DNA of 52,081 nucleotides. Origin: Bacteroidales bacterium. GTDB taxonomy: Bacteria; Bacteroidota; Bacteroidia; Bacteroidales; Dysgonomonadaceae. Of the stretch, positions 8,038 through 16,908 are shown piece after piece. A program made the translations under genes and the position numbers. Below the pieces are notes generated by a model. It had not been told where the DNA came from and ran no database searches. It saw only the letters and a list, made by a program, of their open reading frames with translations. The stretch's first letter is position 1, and each line of letters starts with the position of its first letter. The stretch lies in the NCBI GenBank assembly GCA_012838585.1, contig DUPB01000234.1:1-52081 (forward strand). Reading direction: 5' to 3'.

Positions 8038-8086
8038 CATGGATGTAATGGCTAAATAAATGGTTAAACAACAATAAAACTCAATC

Positions 8087-9454
8087 ATGATGAAAAGCAG
8101 AATTATATTTGCAATACTTATTGCAACGATGGTAACAGGTTGTTCCAATGTGAACAATCAAGAAAAGCAAACATTGGGAGAAAAGCAATTAACCGCCACA
8201 TCTTACTTCTCGGGGTTTGATCTGGCACACGACACCTACAATGCTATTTCTGCAGCAAGCAATGGCAAAATTTATTATGTCCTCTCTTCACAACCTTATG
8301 ATGTCGCTGGTCAGGTTCACGTGTACGACCCGCAAGCGGATACGACCCGCTTTTTAGCCGATCTGACGGAGATTTGCGGAGAGAAAGATAAAAAAGTAAT
8401 TGCCCAGGGTAAGAGCCATGTTCGTTTTTACGAAAGCGACGGCAAGCTCTATTTCTCTACCCATGTAGGCTACTACGAGATGATAGACGGTATGGAACGT
8501 CTGCCGGTAACAGCGCCGGAAGGATATGGGCTTTACACCGGAGGCCATTTTTTAGCCTATGACCTCGCTACCGGTACATTCGAAGATTTGGGCCTTGCAC
8601 CTCATGGCGAAGGTGTACTTACCATGACAATGGATACCGAAAGAAAACAGATCTATGCCATTACATGGCCGAAAGGATATTTTGTACACTACGATGTAAA
8701 CAGTGGCGAAATGAAAGAGTTGGGGTTGGTTTCAGCCAACGGCGAAAATGGCACGATAGGTGAAGATTACAGGGTTTTGTGCCGATCCATATTCGTCGAT
8801 CCGCGTGACGGGTTGGTTTACTACTCTATTGCCGAAGGCGATATCATGTGTTACAATCCGGGAGAGGGGATCATTGAAAAGTTGGAAGATGTGGATCTGA
8901 GGTTGGATTATTTTGGGAGTTATGACCCCACCGATGCAGGGAGCATGGGCTACAACTGGCGTGCCGTCGTATGGTACCCGAAAGAAGAAGTAGCGTACGG
9001 GGTACACGGAAATTCAGGCTATTTATTCAAGTTTGATCCGAAAGAAAGGAAAATAGAAATTGTAGACAGGATAACGTCTGAACCCTCCCGGAAAAGTGGC
9101 ATGTATGATCAGTTCAGTTACGGCTACTTGGGATTCGACCTGGGAAATGATGGGGAAACCTTGTACTACCTGACTGGAGGGCCCATCTATGAAAACGGGA
9201 AAAGGGTGAAGGGGAAAGATAAGATTGCGATGGGTGCTGCACGGGGATTGGAGAACCTTCACTTGGTCACCTATCACATACCTACCAATACATATACCGA
9301 CCATGGCCCCGTCTTTTATGAGGATGGATCCCGTCCTACCTATGTGAACTCGATTGCTTTGGATAAAGATGGGAATGTGTATACATTGGCAAGGTTTGAA
9401 CATGAAGGAAAATTGGTGGAAGATCTGGTGAAAATACCGAATCCGTTTAAATAG
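8087..9454 (+). CDS. Beta-propeller-type lipoprotein
   Basis: The protein has 455 residues. A lipoprotein signal ends in VTGC (modified Cys at about 19); ATG 8087 and ATG 8090 are both possible starts. The body is a run of short beta-strand blocks such as ISAASNGKIYYVLSS, VLTMTMDTERKQIYAITWP, SIFVDPRDGLVYYSIAEGD and SIALDKDGNVYTLARFE. These are typical of seven- or eight-bladed propellers of the YncE/Kelch/SMP-30-like kind. I recognise no catalytic signature. It is the first of three rightward genes for exported proteins (gap 126 bases) and is probably a surface or periplasmic binding protein or lyase-like enzyme. The function is not identified. Confidence 0.65.
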   Translation: MMKSRIIFAILIATMVTGCSNVNNQEKQTLGEKQLTATSYFSGFDLAHDTYNAISAASNGKIYYVLSSQPYDVAGQVHVYDPQADTTRFLADLTEICGEKDKKVIAQGKSHVRFYESDGKLYFSTHVGYYEMIDGMERLPVTAPEGYGLYTGGHFLAYDLATGTFEDLGLAPHGEGVLTMTMDTERKQIYAITWPKGYFVHYDVNSGEMKELGLVSANGENGTIGEDYRVLCRSIFVDPRDGLVYYSIAEGDIMCYNPGEGIIEKLEDVDLRLDYFGSYDPTDAGSMGYNWRAVVWYPKEEVAYGVHGNSGYLFKFDPKERKIEIVDRITSEPSRKSGMYDQFSYGYLGFDLGNDGETLYYLTGGPIYENGKRVKGKDKIAMGAARGLENLHLVTYHIPTNTYTDHGPVFYEDGSRPTYVNSIALDKDGNVYTLARFEHEGKLVEDLVKIPNPFK

Positions 9455-9580
9455 CCAAATTTGAACTACTGCTTAAATTCTCACTATCGGGAGAACTCAG
9501 CTACTTGATTCCCGGATTCGTGGGGATGTTAGAGTTTTTGTCCCCGTAGGCAAAAGAAAATTGTAAAATATGAGAATACC

Positions 9581-10759
9581 ATGAGAAGAGTTCATTTTGT
9601 ATGGGTGTCGTTTCTGCTCTATCTCTTGTCGGTGAATATATCGGCTTTATCGGCGAAGGAACCCGAAAGGGTGATATTGTTCATGATTGACGGAATGCAT
9701 TGGCAGGCACCCGAAAAGTTGAATATGCCGGTACTCAACTCCCTGATAAAGGAGGGTACCTACGTGCGGAAATCGTACATGATCATCCCCCATCACCCCA
9801 CGGTGGGGGATTACAGCCTGTCGAACAGTTGCTCTTTCCCCAACCCGATGCTACATGAAGGTACCATCTTCCTGAGCCCAAAAAATAAAATGATCCAGGA
9901 GATGATCTCCCCGAAATGGCAGACGGCGTTCGTGGTAAACACGACCGCCTATCGTTCCGTGGGAAGAGGCTTCTCCACCTGCATCATGGATAACTCGCTG
10001 ACCGATGATCAGACAGTGGAGCAGGCCATCCGTTTGCTGGAAAGCCAGCAGATCCGTTTCATGCGCGTCCACCTTCAAAGCCCCGGCGCCATTGGCACGA
10101 CCATAGCCATGTTCAGTGAAGGGAAACCTTACGCGAGAGATATTTTCGGAGAAGGTTCCCCCTATGTCGATGCTATTGAGAATGCCGACAGGCTGCTGGG
10201 AGAGTTGATCGGTTACCTGAAAAAGAGGGGAGAATGGGAGGGTACCGTTTTAATCGTGACCTCCGACCACGGGCAGAGCAAGGTGGGTTGGCATCCCATG
10301 CTCGACGAGGATAGCTGGGTGACGCCGTTGGTATTTGTCGGCCCGGGGATCGCCCGTGGGCGTGAACTTCCTTACTTTGAGCATACCGACCTGGCACCAA
10401 CGATTGCCCGGCTATTGGGTGTGGAAGCGCCGAACACCGGCGGCGGGGCTGGAAAAGCCATGGAAGAGATCATGGAAAAGAGGGACGCGGCATCCTACAA
10501 CCCCACCCAATATATCAAAATCATCAACCAACAAATCCGGGAATACAATCTCTTGCATGCCCAATTGGTGCTGGTTGCCGAAAAGAACAACTACGTGGCC
10601 AACATCATCTCCTCCCTTTCCAATGAAAACCTTACTCCCGAGCCCTTTTATCATCAGGACAGGATAACGGAGTGGTACAGGGCGGGTTCAACGGAACACC
10701 TGATAGAGGCCAACGAGGCCGTTCTGCATAAAATGAAAAAAACATTGCTTATCCAATAA
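9581..10759 (+). CDS. Alkaline phosphatase-fold phosphodiesterase/sulfatase-like protein
   Basis: This 392-residue protein has a signal peptide (FVWVSFLLYLLSVNISALSA), so it is periplasmic or secreted. It belongs to the alkaline phosphatase superfamily, nearest to type I phosphodiesterase/nucleotide pyrophosphatase enzymes. The first metal aspartate is D37 in FMIDGMHW. The probable nucleophile is T74 in HHPTVGDYS (NPP enzymes use Thr at this place). Other ligands are D193, D229-H230 in TSDHGQSKVGWHP, and H238. The C-terminal HTDLAPTIARLLG block is typical of sulfatase-fold proteins. There is no C/S-x-P-x-R formylglycine motif, so a true sulfatase is unlikely. The next gene starts 5 bases after its stop, so the two are cotranscribed. 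Confidence 0.8.
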   Translation: MRRVHFVWVSFLLYLLSVNISALSAKEPERVILFMIDGMHWQAPEKLNMPVLNSLIKEGTYVRKSYMIIPHHPTVGDYSLSNSCSFPNPMLHEGTIFLSPKNKMIQEMISPKWQTAFVVNTTAYRSVGRGFSTCIMDNSLTDDQTVEQAIRLLESQQIRFMRVHLQSPGAIGTTIAMFSEGKPYARDIFGEGSPYVDAIENADRLLGELIGYLKKRGEWEGTVLIVTSDHGQSKVGWHPMLDEDSWVTPLVFVGPGIARGRELPYFEHTDLAPTIARLLGVEAPNTGGGAGKAMEEIMEKRDAASYNPTQYIKIINQQIREYNLLHAQLVLVAEKNNYVANIISSLSNENLTPEPFYHQDRITEWYRAGSTEHLIEANEAVLHKMKKTLLIQ

Positions 10760-10764
10760 AATTT

Positions 10765-13383
10765 ATGGAACAAATTTTATCGAACAGAAATCGGCAGCGC
10801 TTCGGCACGGTTTTTCTTTGGATGATTTCCATTTGCTGCCTTTGCACCACGACCGTACAGGCGCAGGATGCAGAGAAGATGGCGAAACAGAAGGCTTTCG
10901 AGCAAGTTTTTGGTGATGCCGTGAGGTTGGATCCCGCCATGGTGCTAAAAGTAAAGGATGACACGCCGGGAAAGCGCCACTACGTGGACAAGGATGGTGA
11001 CGGGAAGCCGGAGGAGGTGTGGTTTATCGATATCGAACCCCGACACACGGAAGCGAAAAAACCGATACTGGTCAAGGTGATTGACGAGAACGGTAACCTG
11101 GAGATGGGTAAGGAACCCGAGAAGTATGGGGATCTCTGGATCGCCGACTGGCATGCCGATGGATGGGTCGATGCCGTGATTGATTATACCGATTTTGATG
11201 GAGATAACGATGTGGATGAGATGGGCATGTTCTTTTATGACTCCAATACGGGAGTACGTGTTTGGTATTTCATTGACGACGGTGATGATAACTTGTTGGG
11301 ATATGATATTGATTACATATATTACCAGGTTCCGTGCCAGAATCACACCCATTTTGGTGGAGATGAGAGCCTTATTTCCATGTACTTTGATCCACAGAAG
11401 AAGTTATGGATTCCTTTTTGGGAAAATCCCTTTTTGTTTTACGATGCAGACGATGATGGTATCACTGAAGAGGTGATTCGCATTGAAGGAAAGAGGGAGT
11501 TGGTGAAGTCACTCCGGTGGAGCTTTAATGTGAACCCGATAGCCGGAAAGCCACGGGATTTTGATGTATCCGTTTCGGCATTTGCACAAGGGTGGACAGA
11601 AGAGAAAGGGAAGGAGAGTGATTTCACCATGTCTTTACCGGAAGAGCAAACGGAGCAATTTATGGTTCGGGGCATCCCTACCGGTCCGGTATTGAAGCGC
11701 TCTACTGCCCGCAATTACTTGCGAACCGTCACCTGGGAACGTGTGTTGATGACCTGGAGTGAGAATAACCTGAATATTGCCTTTAACAAACCGAAAGATA
11801 TCATCGAACGCTGGGAAGGTGTAATCAGTGCTGCATCTACCGATCCGGGATACCATATGCCCCAAATAGGCGGTCCGAGTTGCGGTCCTTATAACAAACG
11901 CTATGAACTGGTGCTTAAGCCTTCGGGGCCTAATGAATTTTATTTCAGTCCCGCCGACCACCGCGTCCATCTCAAAAATAGCGACAGGAGTTGGATCAAG
12001 GTGGATTACGACTTCGACACGAAAATAGACATGACCTATCTTTGGGTGGATACCGACCAAGATGGTATTATGGACAGGTTGGATATCGACACGGATGGCG
12101 ACGGCGTAACGGACGACTCTTACCCGATTAACGTGTCAAAAGTAAAACCGGTGGAGTGGACATTCAAGGAGTTAAACGAGACATTGGCGCCCATTTTTAA
12201 AACCGAACCGGAATATTCCTATAACCTGGTAATGGCGCTTACGGCAGCACTCCAATCCACGAAGGAAGGAATGGAAAAGGACGCGGTGTGGGAGCTGCTT
12301 GAAGACCGTATGCAAGGCGATAATATTCCGGACGAAATAGCCGGCCGCCTTATTAACAGTGACCAATCCATCTTGTACTACCTCACGCTGGTGCAGGATC
12401 GGTTGATTGACCGGCTGAAAAAATCGGGGTACGAAAACCGCTCTTTCTGGAAGAAGTTCAACGCGGCACGCGGCAAAGGCGACACCCGGCGTATGGCCAA
12501 AACCGTCGCGAAATATTTTAAAACGGGTAGACCTGAAGAGGACTTTACCTCCTGGACGATCCGACTGCGCAGTGACGAGGAGAAGCCGCGGGTGGCCTGG
12601 AACAACGAATGGTTCCCACCCAACTGGGGATGGGAGTCGGAAAAAGCGGCTTACCGCTTCTACTCGGGTCATTTCGACCTCTTCGGCAAACGCCAGTGGC
12701 TCGATACGCTGATCCTGCCCAAAATAGCTGAAGGCAAGAGCTACCACGTTGACCAGAACGGCTGGGGGATGGATATCCTGCACGTGGGGAAGACCTCCGG
12801 AAGCGGGGGAGTCATCCTCTACGTGAACGGTGTAGCCTACCCGGTGCGTAACGAAACGGGTGAGGGAAGCCCCGCTTTTTCCGGCAGGTTGGTGGAGGAG
12901 ACCCATAACAGGGTAACCCTTGAATTGGTGGCGGAAGGGGTAGGTCCCGAAAATGCCCCTTACACCGTGCGGTTTCGTCCTTCAATCGGTGCCGGGGATC
13001 TTCACTCATCGGTGGAAGTGATGGTGGATGGCGCCACTCCAGGTGACAAGGTCGAACTGGGTATCGGGCTGGTACGGTTACCGGACGAGACTTTCTTTTC
13101 CGACAAGGATGCCGGCATCATCGCTTCATGGGGCTTTCAGGAGCCGCGAATCGGGTGGATAGGCATGGGAATCACCTTCCCGCCGGAACGCTTCCTGCGT
13201 TTCGACGAGCAACCGGAGGAGCACCGGGTTTTACTGGATTGCAAACCGGGAGAGCCTATAACCTATTACATCCACGGCGACTGGTTGCGAGGACACCAGT
13301 TCCCGTGCTCCCCTTCGGCACGAGATTGGTTTGATGTATTAAAAAATAACAGGTATCCCAATTCAAGTTTTAGAAGTTTTTGA
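10765..13383 (+). CDS. Secreted Asp-rich protein with DUF4861-type C-terminal domain
   Basis: The protein has 872 residues, with a signal peptide after a basic start (LWMISICCLCTTTVQA, cut near QAQ). The N-terminal half carries several calcium-type aspartate loops: DKDGDG (75-80), DFDGDNDVDE (143-152), DADDDGITEE (near 226) and a double loop DTDQDGIMDRL / DIDTDGDGVTDD (about 429-452), like thrombospondin type 3 or FG-GAP repeats. From about residue 620 to 860 the sequence fits the DUF4861 family of Bacteroidetes polysaccharide loci: YRFYSGHFDLFGK, NGWGMDILHVGKTSGSGG, and a long beta-sandwich. Combining the two in one chain is unusual. It follows the phosphodiesterase by 5 bases and ends 21 bases from the convergent YjbQ gene. 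The enzymatic role, if any, is unknown. Confidence 0.65.
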   Translation: MEQILSNRNRQRFGTVFLWMISICCLCTTTVQAQDAEKMAKQKAFEQVFGDAVRLDPAMVLKVKDDTPGKRHYVDKDGDGKPEEVWFIDIEPRHTEAKKPILVKVIDENGNLEMGKEPEKYGDLWIADWHADGWVDAVIDYTDFDGDNDVDEMGMFFYDSNTGVRVWYFIDDGDDNLLGYDIDYIYYQVPCQNHTHFGGDESLISMYFDPQKKLWIPFWENPFLFYDADDDGITEEVIRIEGKRELVKSLRWSFNVNPIAGKPRDFDVSVSAFAQGWTEEKGKESDFTMSLPEEQTEQFMVRGIPTGPVLKRSTARNYLRTVTWERVLMTWSENNLNIAFNKPKDIIERWEGVISAASTDPGYHMPQIGGPSCGPYNKRYELVLKPSGPNEFYFSPADHRVHLKNSDRSWIKVDYDFDTKIDMTYLWVDTDQDGIMDRLDIDTDGDGVTDDSYPINVSKVKPVEWTFKELNETLAPIFKTEPEYSYNLVMALTAALQSTKEGMEKDAVWELLEDRMQGDNIPDEIAGRLINSDQSILYYLTLVQDRLIDRLKKSGYENRSFWKKFNAARGKGDTRRMAKTVAKYFKTGRPEEDFTSWTIRLRSDEEKPRVAWNNEWFPPNWGWESEKAAYRFYSGHFDLFGKRQWLDTLILPKIAEGKSYHVDQNGWGMDILHVGKTSGSGGVILYVNGVAYPVRNETGEGSPAFSGRLVEETHNRVTLELVAEGVGPENAPYTVRFRPSIGAGDLHSSVEVMVDGATPGDKVELGIGLVRLPDETFFSDKDAGIIASWGFQEPRIGWIGMGITFPPERFLRFDEQPEEHRVLLDCKPGEPITYYIHGDWLRGHQFPCSPSARDWFDVLKNNRYPNSSFRSF

Positions 13384-13404
13384 TGAACTTAGTCAGAATA
13401 GGGG

Positions 13405-13905
13405 TTATTCCCCGATGATGTGTACCTCACAAACCCTTTTCCTCTCGCGGATCTGGTCCCAATCCACGAAGTAGATGAATCCGAAAGCGCCCAACGAGAG
13501 TTTCCCGTCAACCAAGGGTATGGTTTCGGAACGCCCGAAAAACACCGAGCGCAAGTGAGCATCTGTGTTGAGGCTCCCTTTCGGCTCCTCATCCGGGATG
13601 GTAAGTGCGAATTGAATGTGTTTTGGCCCTGGGTGCAAATATTGACCTTCCATTCTGCAGGTTGGTACCAGTTCCTCCATGATGTTGTTCAAATCCTGTT
13701 GTAAATACTCCCTGCCGAAGAAGTTGAGGTCGTGCGAACACTCCTGCGTCATTACCGAGCAGGTGGTATGGTGCGAGTAAACGACGCAGATACCGTTTTG
13801 AATACCGGATTCTTCGACAATTCTTTTTACCTCGTCCGTCACGTTGTGAAAATCTGGCCTATGGTCTTTCGACTGGAGGTCGATTGTTCCCCTGTAAAGT
13901 TTCAT
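13405..13905 (-). CDS. YjbQ family protein (UPF0047)
   Basis: The protein has 166 cytosolic residues. It fits the YjbQ/UPF0047 family, some members of which show weak thiamine-phosphate synthase activity. Visible marks are VYSHHTTCSVMTQE with the paired histidines, the GPKHIQFAL core, and a C-terminal LSLGAFGFIYFVDWDQ strand pair ending CEVHIIGE. It is somewhat longer than the usual 135-140 residues because of insertions around 85-130. A hairpin lies between it and the isomerase-like gene upstream, so it may be outside the amino-sugar operon. Confidence 0.88.
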   Translation of the reverse strand: MKLYRGTIDLQSKDHRPDFHNVTDEVKRIVEESGIQNGICVVYSHHTTCSVMTQECSHDLNFFGREYLQQDLNNIMEELVPTCRMEGQYLHPGPKHIQFALTIPDEEPKGSLNTDAHLRSVFFGRSETIPLVDGKLSLGAFGFIYFVDWDQIRERKRVCEVHIIGE

Positions 13906-13953
13906 TTTTAAAATCTCCCTTTTAGATTGGTTTTAGATTATGAGTCGGCTCTG

Positions 13954-14009
13954 AAAACCCAATATTTGATTTCATTGATTTGCACCTTGCTGTAAATCAA
14001 TGGGTTTTT
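13954..14009 (-). terminator. Hairpin after the isomerase-like gene
   Basis: CATTGATTT (13973-13981) and AAATCAATG (13994-14002) form a perfect 9-bp stem with a 12-base loop. Outer runs AAAACCC (13954-13960) and GGGTTTT (14002-14008) can extend pairing. It lies just downstream of the last enzyme gene of the large leftward locus and just before YjbQ, so it may end or weaken the transcript. The U-run on the minus strand is poor. Confidence 0.4.
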
Positions 14010-14049
14010 ACTGATTTTCAGCATAAAGTACTTTTCGAAGTGGACTCGA

Positions 14050-14754
14050 TCATTGTCTGTTTAAATCATCCCATGCTTTCCTGACAGCGGCGACCATCTC
14101 GTGTAGTATCGCCTCCGGGTCCTCTGCTTTCATGATCCCGCTGGTGGTACCCGTCGCATCGGCCCCTGCCCTGATCGTCCTGTAAACGTCCCGGCCGTCC
14201 TTTATCCCAGCAGCTTGTAGTACCTGGATCTCCGGGTTAACCCTCTTGATAGCAGAGGTAGTCGCGATCACGTACTCCTCGTCGCTGGTTTGCCCTGTTC
14301 CGATTAACTCCGTGGGTTCTGCCACGATGATGTTCGGGGCAAGGTGAGCAATGGCCTCCGCCTCCCGGATGGAGTCGGCGCACACCATTGAAAGCAAGCC
14401 CACCTCGTCCGCCCGCTTGATCGCCCGGGCCAAGTCGGCAAGAGTCATCGGTCTCTCGGCATGGTTAAGGATGACGCCCACGGCACCGGCCTCTTTCAAC
14501 GCCTCGGGCAGGATGGAGCCGTTTCCCTTGCCTACCGGGATCGGGTCCATGTGTTGCGCGAAAATTAGCACCCGTTTCGTCTCTTTCGCCAACCGGTAGA
14601 TATCCGACGGCTGCACGGTCAAGATTATCCTCACGTCATGTTTTTTAGAAGCTTCGTCGGCCGCTTTTGCCAGTTTCAGCACCCTTTCCCCGTACATGTA
14701 AGCTTTTGGGCCAATTTCAAAAAACGGGGGCTTCACGGTCATTCCCTTGTACAT
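14050..14754 (-). CDS. Archaeal-type triose-phosphate-isomerase-like protein
   Basis: This 234-residue TIM-barrel protein closely follows archaeal-type TPI in layout: KPPFFEIG near the start, FAQHMDPI, ILPEALKEAGAVGVILNHAERP, VAEPTELIGTG, and the phosphate-gripping loops QAAGIKDGRDVY and GTTSGIMKAEDP. The catalytic Lys (K8), His (H98) and Glu (E146) equivalents are present. The usual Asn two residues before the Lys is Thr (T6). A housekeeping TPI is normally the longer bacterial form, and this copy sits at the end of a sugar catabolic locus. I therefore infer an isomerase for a related phosphosugar (tetrose or triose phosphates), not the glycolytic enzyme. The upstream kinase-isomerase gene ends 89 bases away. 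Confidence 0.8.
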   Translation of the reverse strand: MYKGMTVKPPFFEIGPKAYMYGERVLKLAKAADEASKKHDVRIILTVQPSDIYRLAKETKRVLIFAQHMDPIPVGKGNGSILPEALKEAGAVGVILNHAERPMTLADLARAIKRADEVGLLSMVCADSIREAEAIAHLAPNIIVAEPTELIGTGQTSDEEYVIATTSAIKRVNPEIQVLQAAGIKDGRDVYRTIRAGADATGTTSGIMKAEDPEAILHEMVAAVRKAWDDLNRQ

Positions 14755-14843
14755 GTTGCTGTTCTATTTTTTACTTTTTATCCTGTCGTTTTTTTCATTC
14801 ACGGCTCCGGGTAACCCGGGAAAACGGGTTATACACGGCCGTT

Positions 14844-16907
14844 TTACTCCCTGTTCAACCGGCTTCCAACAGCACCTCCAGGATGTATCAGCGCGAATTG
14901 TTCTAATGTATAATTGGTCACCTCCATGATTGCCGCCAACATCGCGTCAAAAATGGCAATGGTTGCAACAAAGCTGGATGTTGCCATCACGTTTAGCGGG
15001 TCACTTTCTCGCTCTATCTTCATGGGAATAACAATTTGAGAGCTCTTGGCTAGTGGAGAGTCAAGATTCTCAGTTATCCCTATAAGTATAACTCCCTTCT
15101 TGTTGCATACTTCAATTATCGGGAGCAGTTCTGCCGTTTTGCCACCTCGTGAGACCATTACCACCGCGTCTTCTTTTTTCATGCATCCCATTCCCCCGTG
15201 GATGGCCTCCGCGGGTGAGAGGAATTGCGCGTTTCGTTCGATGCAACATAGCGAGTGCGCGAACTTCTTGGCAGCAATGCCAGATGAGCCGCTGGCGCAA
15301 GTAATTATCTTGGGACAACTGCTTAATACTTTAACGGCTTTTAAAAAGCTCTCTTCGTCTAAGTAGTCTATGATGTCGGAAATTGCCTTGCTCTCGATCT
15401 CCAAGGATTGTTTGGCACGTTGAAGGATTACATCTTTTTCTGTTTTTTTCATACGAATTATTTTATTGCCTAATTTATATCGTTCTACATTTATTGGATT
15501 TGGTTTTATTAACCGAGCATATCTTGCCTGCCTTTCGAAAGGTTTTAGACCGTTGTTCTCTTGAATGTTCCCCATTGCCCCGATTAACGCGGCTCCTTGA
15601 CAGGCCAGCTCGCTGCATTCGGGTACCATGAACGCTTTGTTGAGGATATCAGCTTTTACCTGTACCCATAAAAGGCTTCGTGCGCCACCCCCGGAGGCGA
15701 TTAACGCTTTCGAAACGTTTTCCCTGTCCAAGCTGTCGACCAAATCTCGTAAGCTCAAGGCCGTTGATTCGAGGATCGCCCTGACGAAATGCCCGTGGGA
15801 ATGGCGGTTGACAATATTATAGAACCCCGAGAGTGATTCATATTTGTTGGCACAGGGTAAGGCCTTTAAGCCATCACTTCCCGGGGAAATACTCTCGGCC
15901 ATCTTTAGCAGCTCTTCAATGGATAATTCAGGGGCGAACTTTTTTTGATACCACTCCAGTACCGTGGCACCGTTTTCATTGAACGCCATTTGAAAATAGT
16001 CTCCTTCCTTTAAACTTGGGGCTACATTTATTCCCTCTTTAGGTTGAAATCCTTGTCGGTAATTTACACATGCCAGCACGGTACCTGTTGATTCGGAAAG
16101 GTTGGTTGAATTGGGTAAACCCGCTCCCACAGCGACAATGTGGTGATCCAAACCTCCTAAGAAAAACTTCGTGTTGGTTGATAATCCCAAGCTTTTCGCT
16201 CTTCTCCCGATCAAAGGACCAACGAAACTACCCGTCCTTTTTGGGGAAAAGAGAAGATTCTCGCTGATATTCAGCGTCTCTAGTGCTTCATTCCACCATC
16301 TTTCCCCGGATACATCTAGCAGTCCCGTCATGGATGATGTGCTGAAGTCACTTACTTTTTGCCCGGTTAGCGAGAGTGTTAGGTAGTCTGAGATGGATGC
16401 GATGCTGCTTACCTTCTTCCAGGCTCCCGGCTTGTTCTCCTGAAACCAGGCTATTTTGGCTACCATTGATTGGACACCGGGTGAGATTCCTAATCCCGTT
16501 CTCTTTAAAAAGTCATGGTTCTTCAGTAGCGTTTGCAAGGCTGAAGGTACTCTACCAACCCTTTCGTCTGGCCACAAAATCAGTGAAGTTAACGGGGTGT
16601 CCGTTTCATCCAACAGGACGAAACTGTTGGCTTGCGATGAGTAGGAAACAGTGAGCAGCTTGTTGGGGTTAATTTTTGCCTTCTCCATTGCTTGGTTTAT
16701 GCATTTGTGAAGTGTGCTCCAAAAATCGGCGATTGGCAATTCGCATCCAACGGCATCCTGCACTACAGGAGGTGCCTTTTTTCCCCTGAAAACGGGGAAC
16801 TTTTTTCCCAAGGCATGTCGTCCCAGTCCTAAAAGGAATCCGTTCTTATCGAATATTCCCGCCTTTAAGTAGCTTGTTCCTAAATCTATGCCAAGGTAGA
16901 ACCCCAT
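14844..16907 (-). CDS. FGGY sugar kinase fused to SIS sugar-phosphate isomerase
   Basis: This 687-residue cytosolic protein has two enzymes in one frame. Residues 1 to about 480 are a complete FGGY carbohydrate kinase: GIDLGTSYLKAGIFD phosphate-binding start, LWPDERV with the probable catalytic Asp, GGLDHHIVAVGAGL, and IASGGGARSLLWVQVKAD with the ATP-binding glycines. After a charged linker, about 510-687 form a SIS domain of the KdsD/GutQ/KpsF type: PAEAIHGGMG, VMVSRGGKTAEL, ITENLDSPLAKS and the closing HPGGAVGSRL. There is no CBS pair. Where KdsD has Lys in GKSGH this protein has Ser541, and where KdsD has Glu in SGET it has Lys590, so the isomerase site is altered; H675 is kept. It starts 1 base after the amidase stop (16909), a sign of tight coupling. 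The substrate is unknown. Confidence 0.88.
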   Translation of the reverse strand: MGFYLGIDLGTSYLKAGIFDKNGFLLGLGRHALGKKFPVFRGKKAPPVVQDAVGCELPIADFWSTLHKCINQAMEKAKINPNKLLTVSYSSQANSFVLLDETDTPLTSLILWPDERVGRVPSALQTLLKNHDFLKRTGLGISPGVQSMVAKIAWFQENKPGAWKKVSSIASISDYLTLSLTGQKVSDFSTSSMTGLLDVSGERWWNEALETLNISENLLFSPKRTGSFVGPLIGRRAKSLGLSTNTKFFLGGLDHHIVAVGAGLPNSTNLSESTGTVLACVNYRQGFQPKEGINVAPSLKEGDYFQMAFNENGATVLEWYQKKFAPELSIEELLKMAESISPGSDGLKALPCANKYESLSGFYNIVNRHSHGHFVRAILESTALSLRDLVDSLDRENVSKALIASGGGARSLLWVQVKADILNKAFMVPECSELACQGAALIGAMGNIQENNGLKPFERQARYARLIKPNPINVERYKLGNKIIRMKKTEKDVILQRAKQSLEIESKAISDIIDYLDEESFLKAVKVLSSCPKIITCASGSSGIAAKKFAHSLCCIERNAQFLSPAEAIHGGMGCMKKEDAVVMVSRGGKTAELLPIIEVCNKKGVILIGITENLDSPLAKSSQIVIPMKIERESDPLNVMATSSFVATIAIFDAMLAAIMEVTNYTLEQFALIHPGGAVGSRLNRE

Positions 16908-16908
16908 T

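Noticed and set aside
9581-10759. Sulfatase
   Set aside because: No C/S-x-P-x-R formylglycine motif; the Thr nucleophile position fits phosphodiesterases.
12172-12906. 244-codon frame antisense to the DUF4861-type gene
   Set aside because: It is the shadow of a well-supported gene on the other strand and has no family motif.
14844-16907. Calling the SIS part KdsD (arabinose-5-phosphate isomerase)
   Set aside because: Two canonical active-site residues are changed and CBS domains are absent; only the SIS family is supported.
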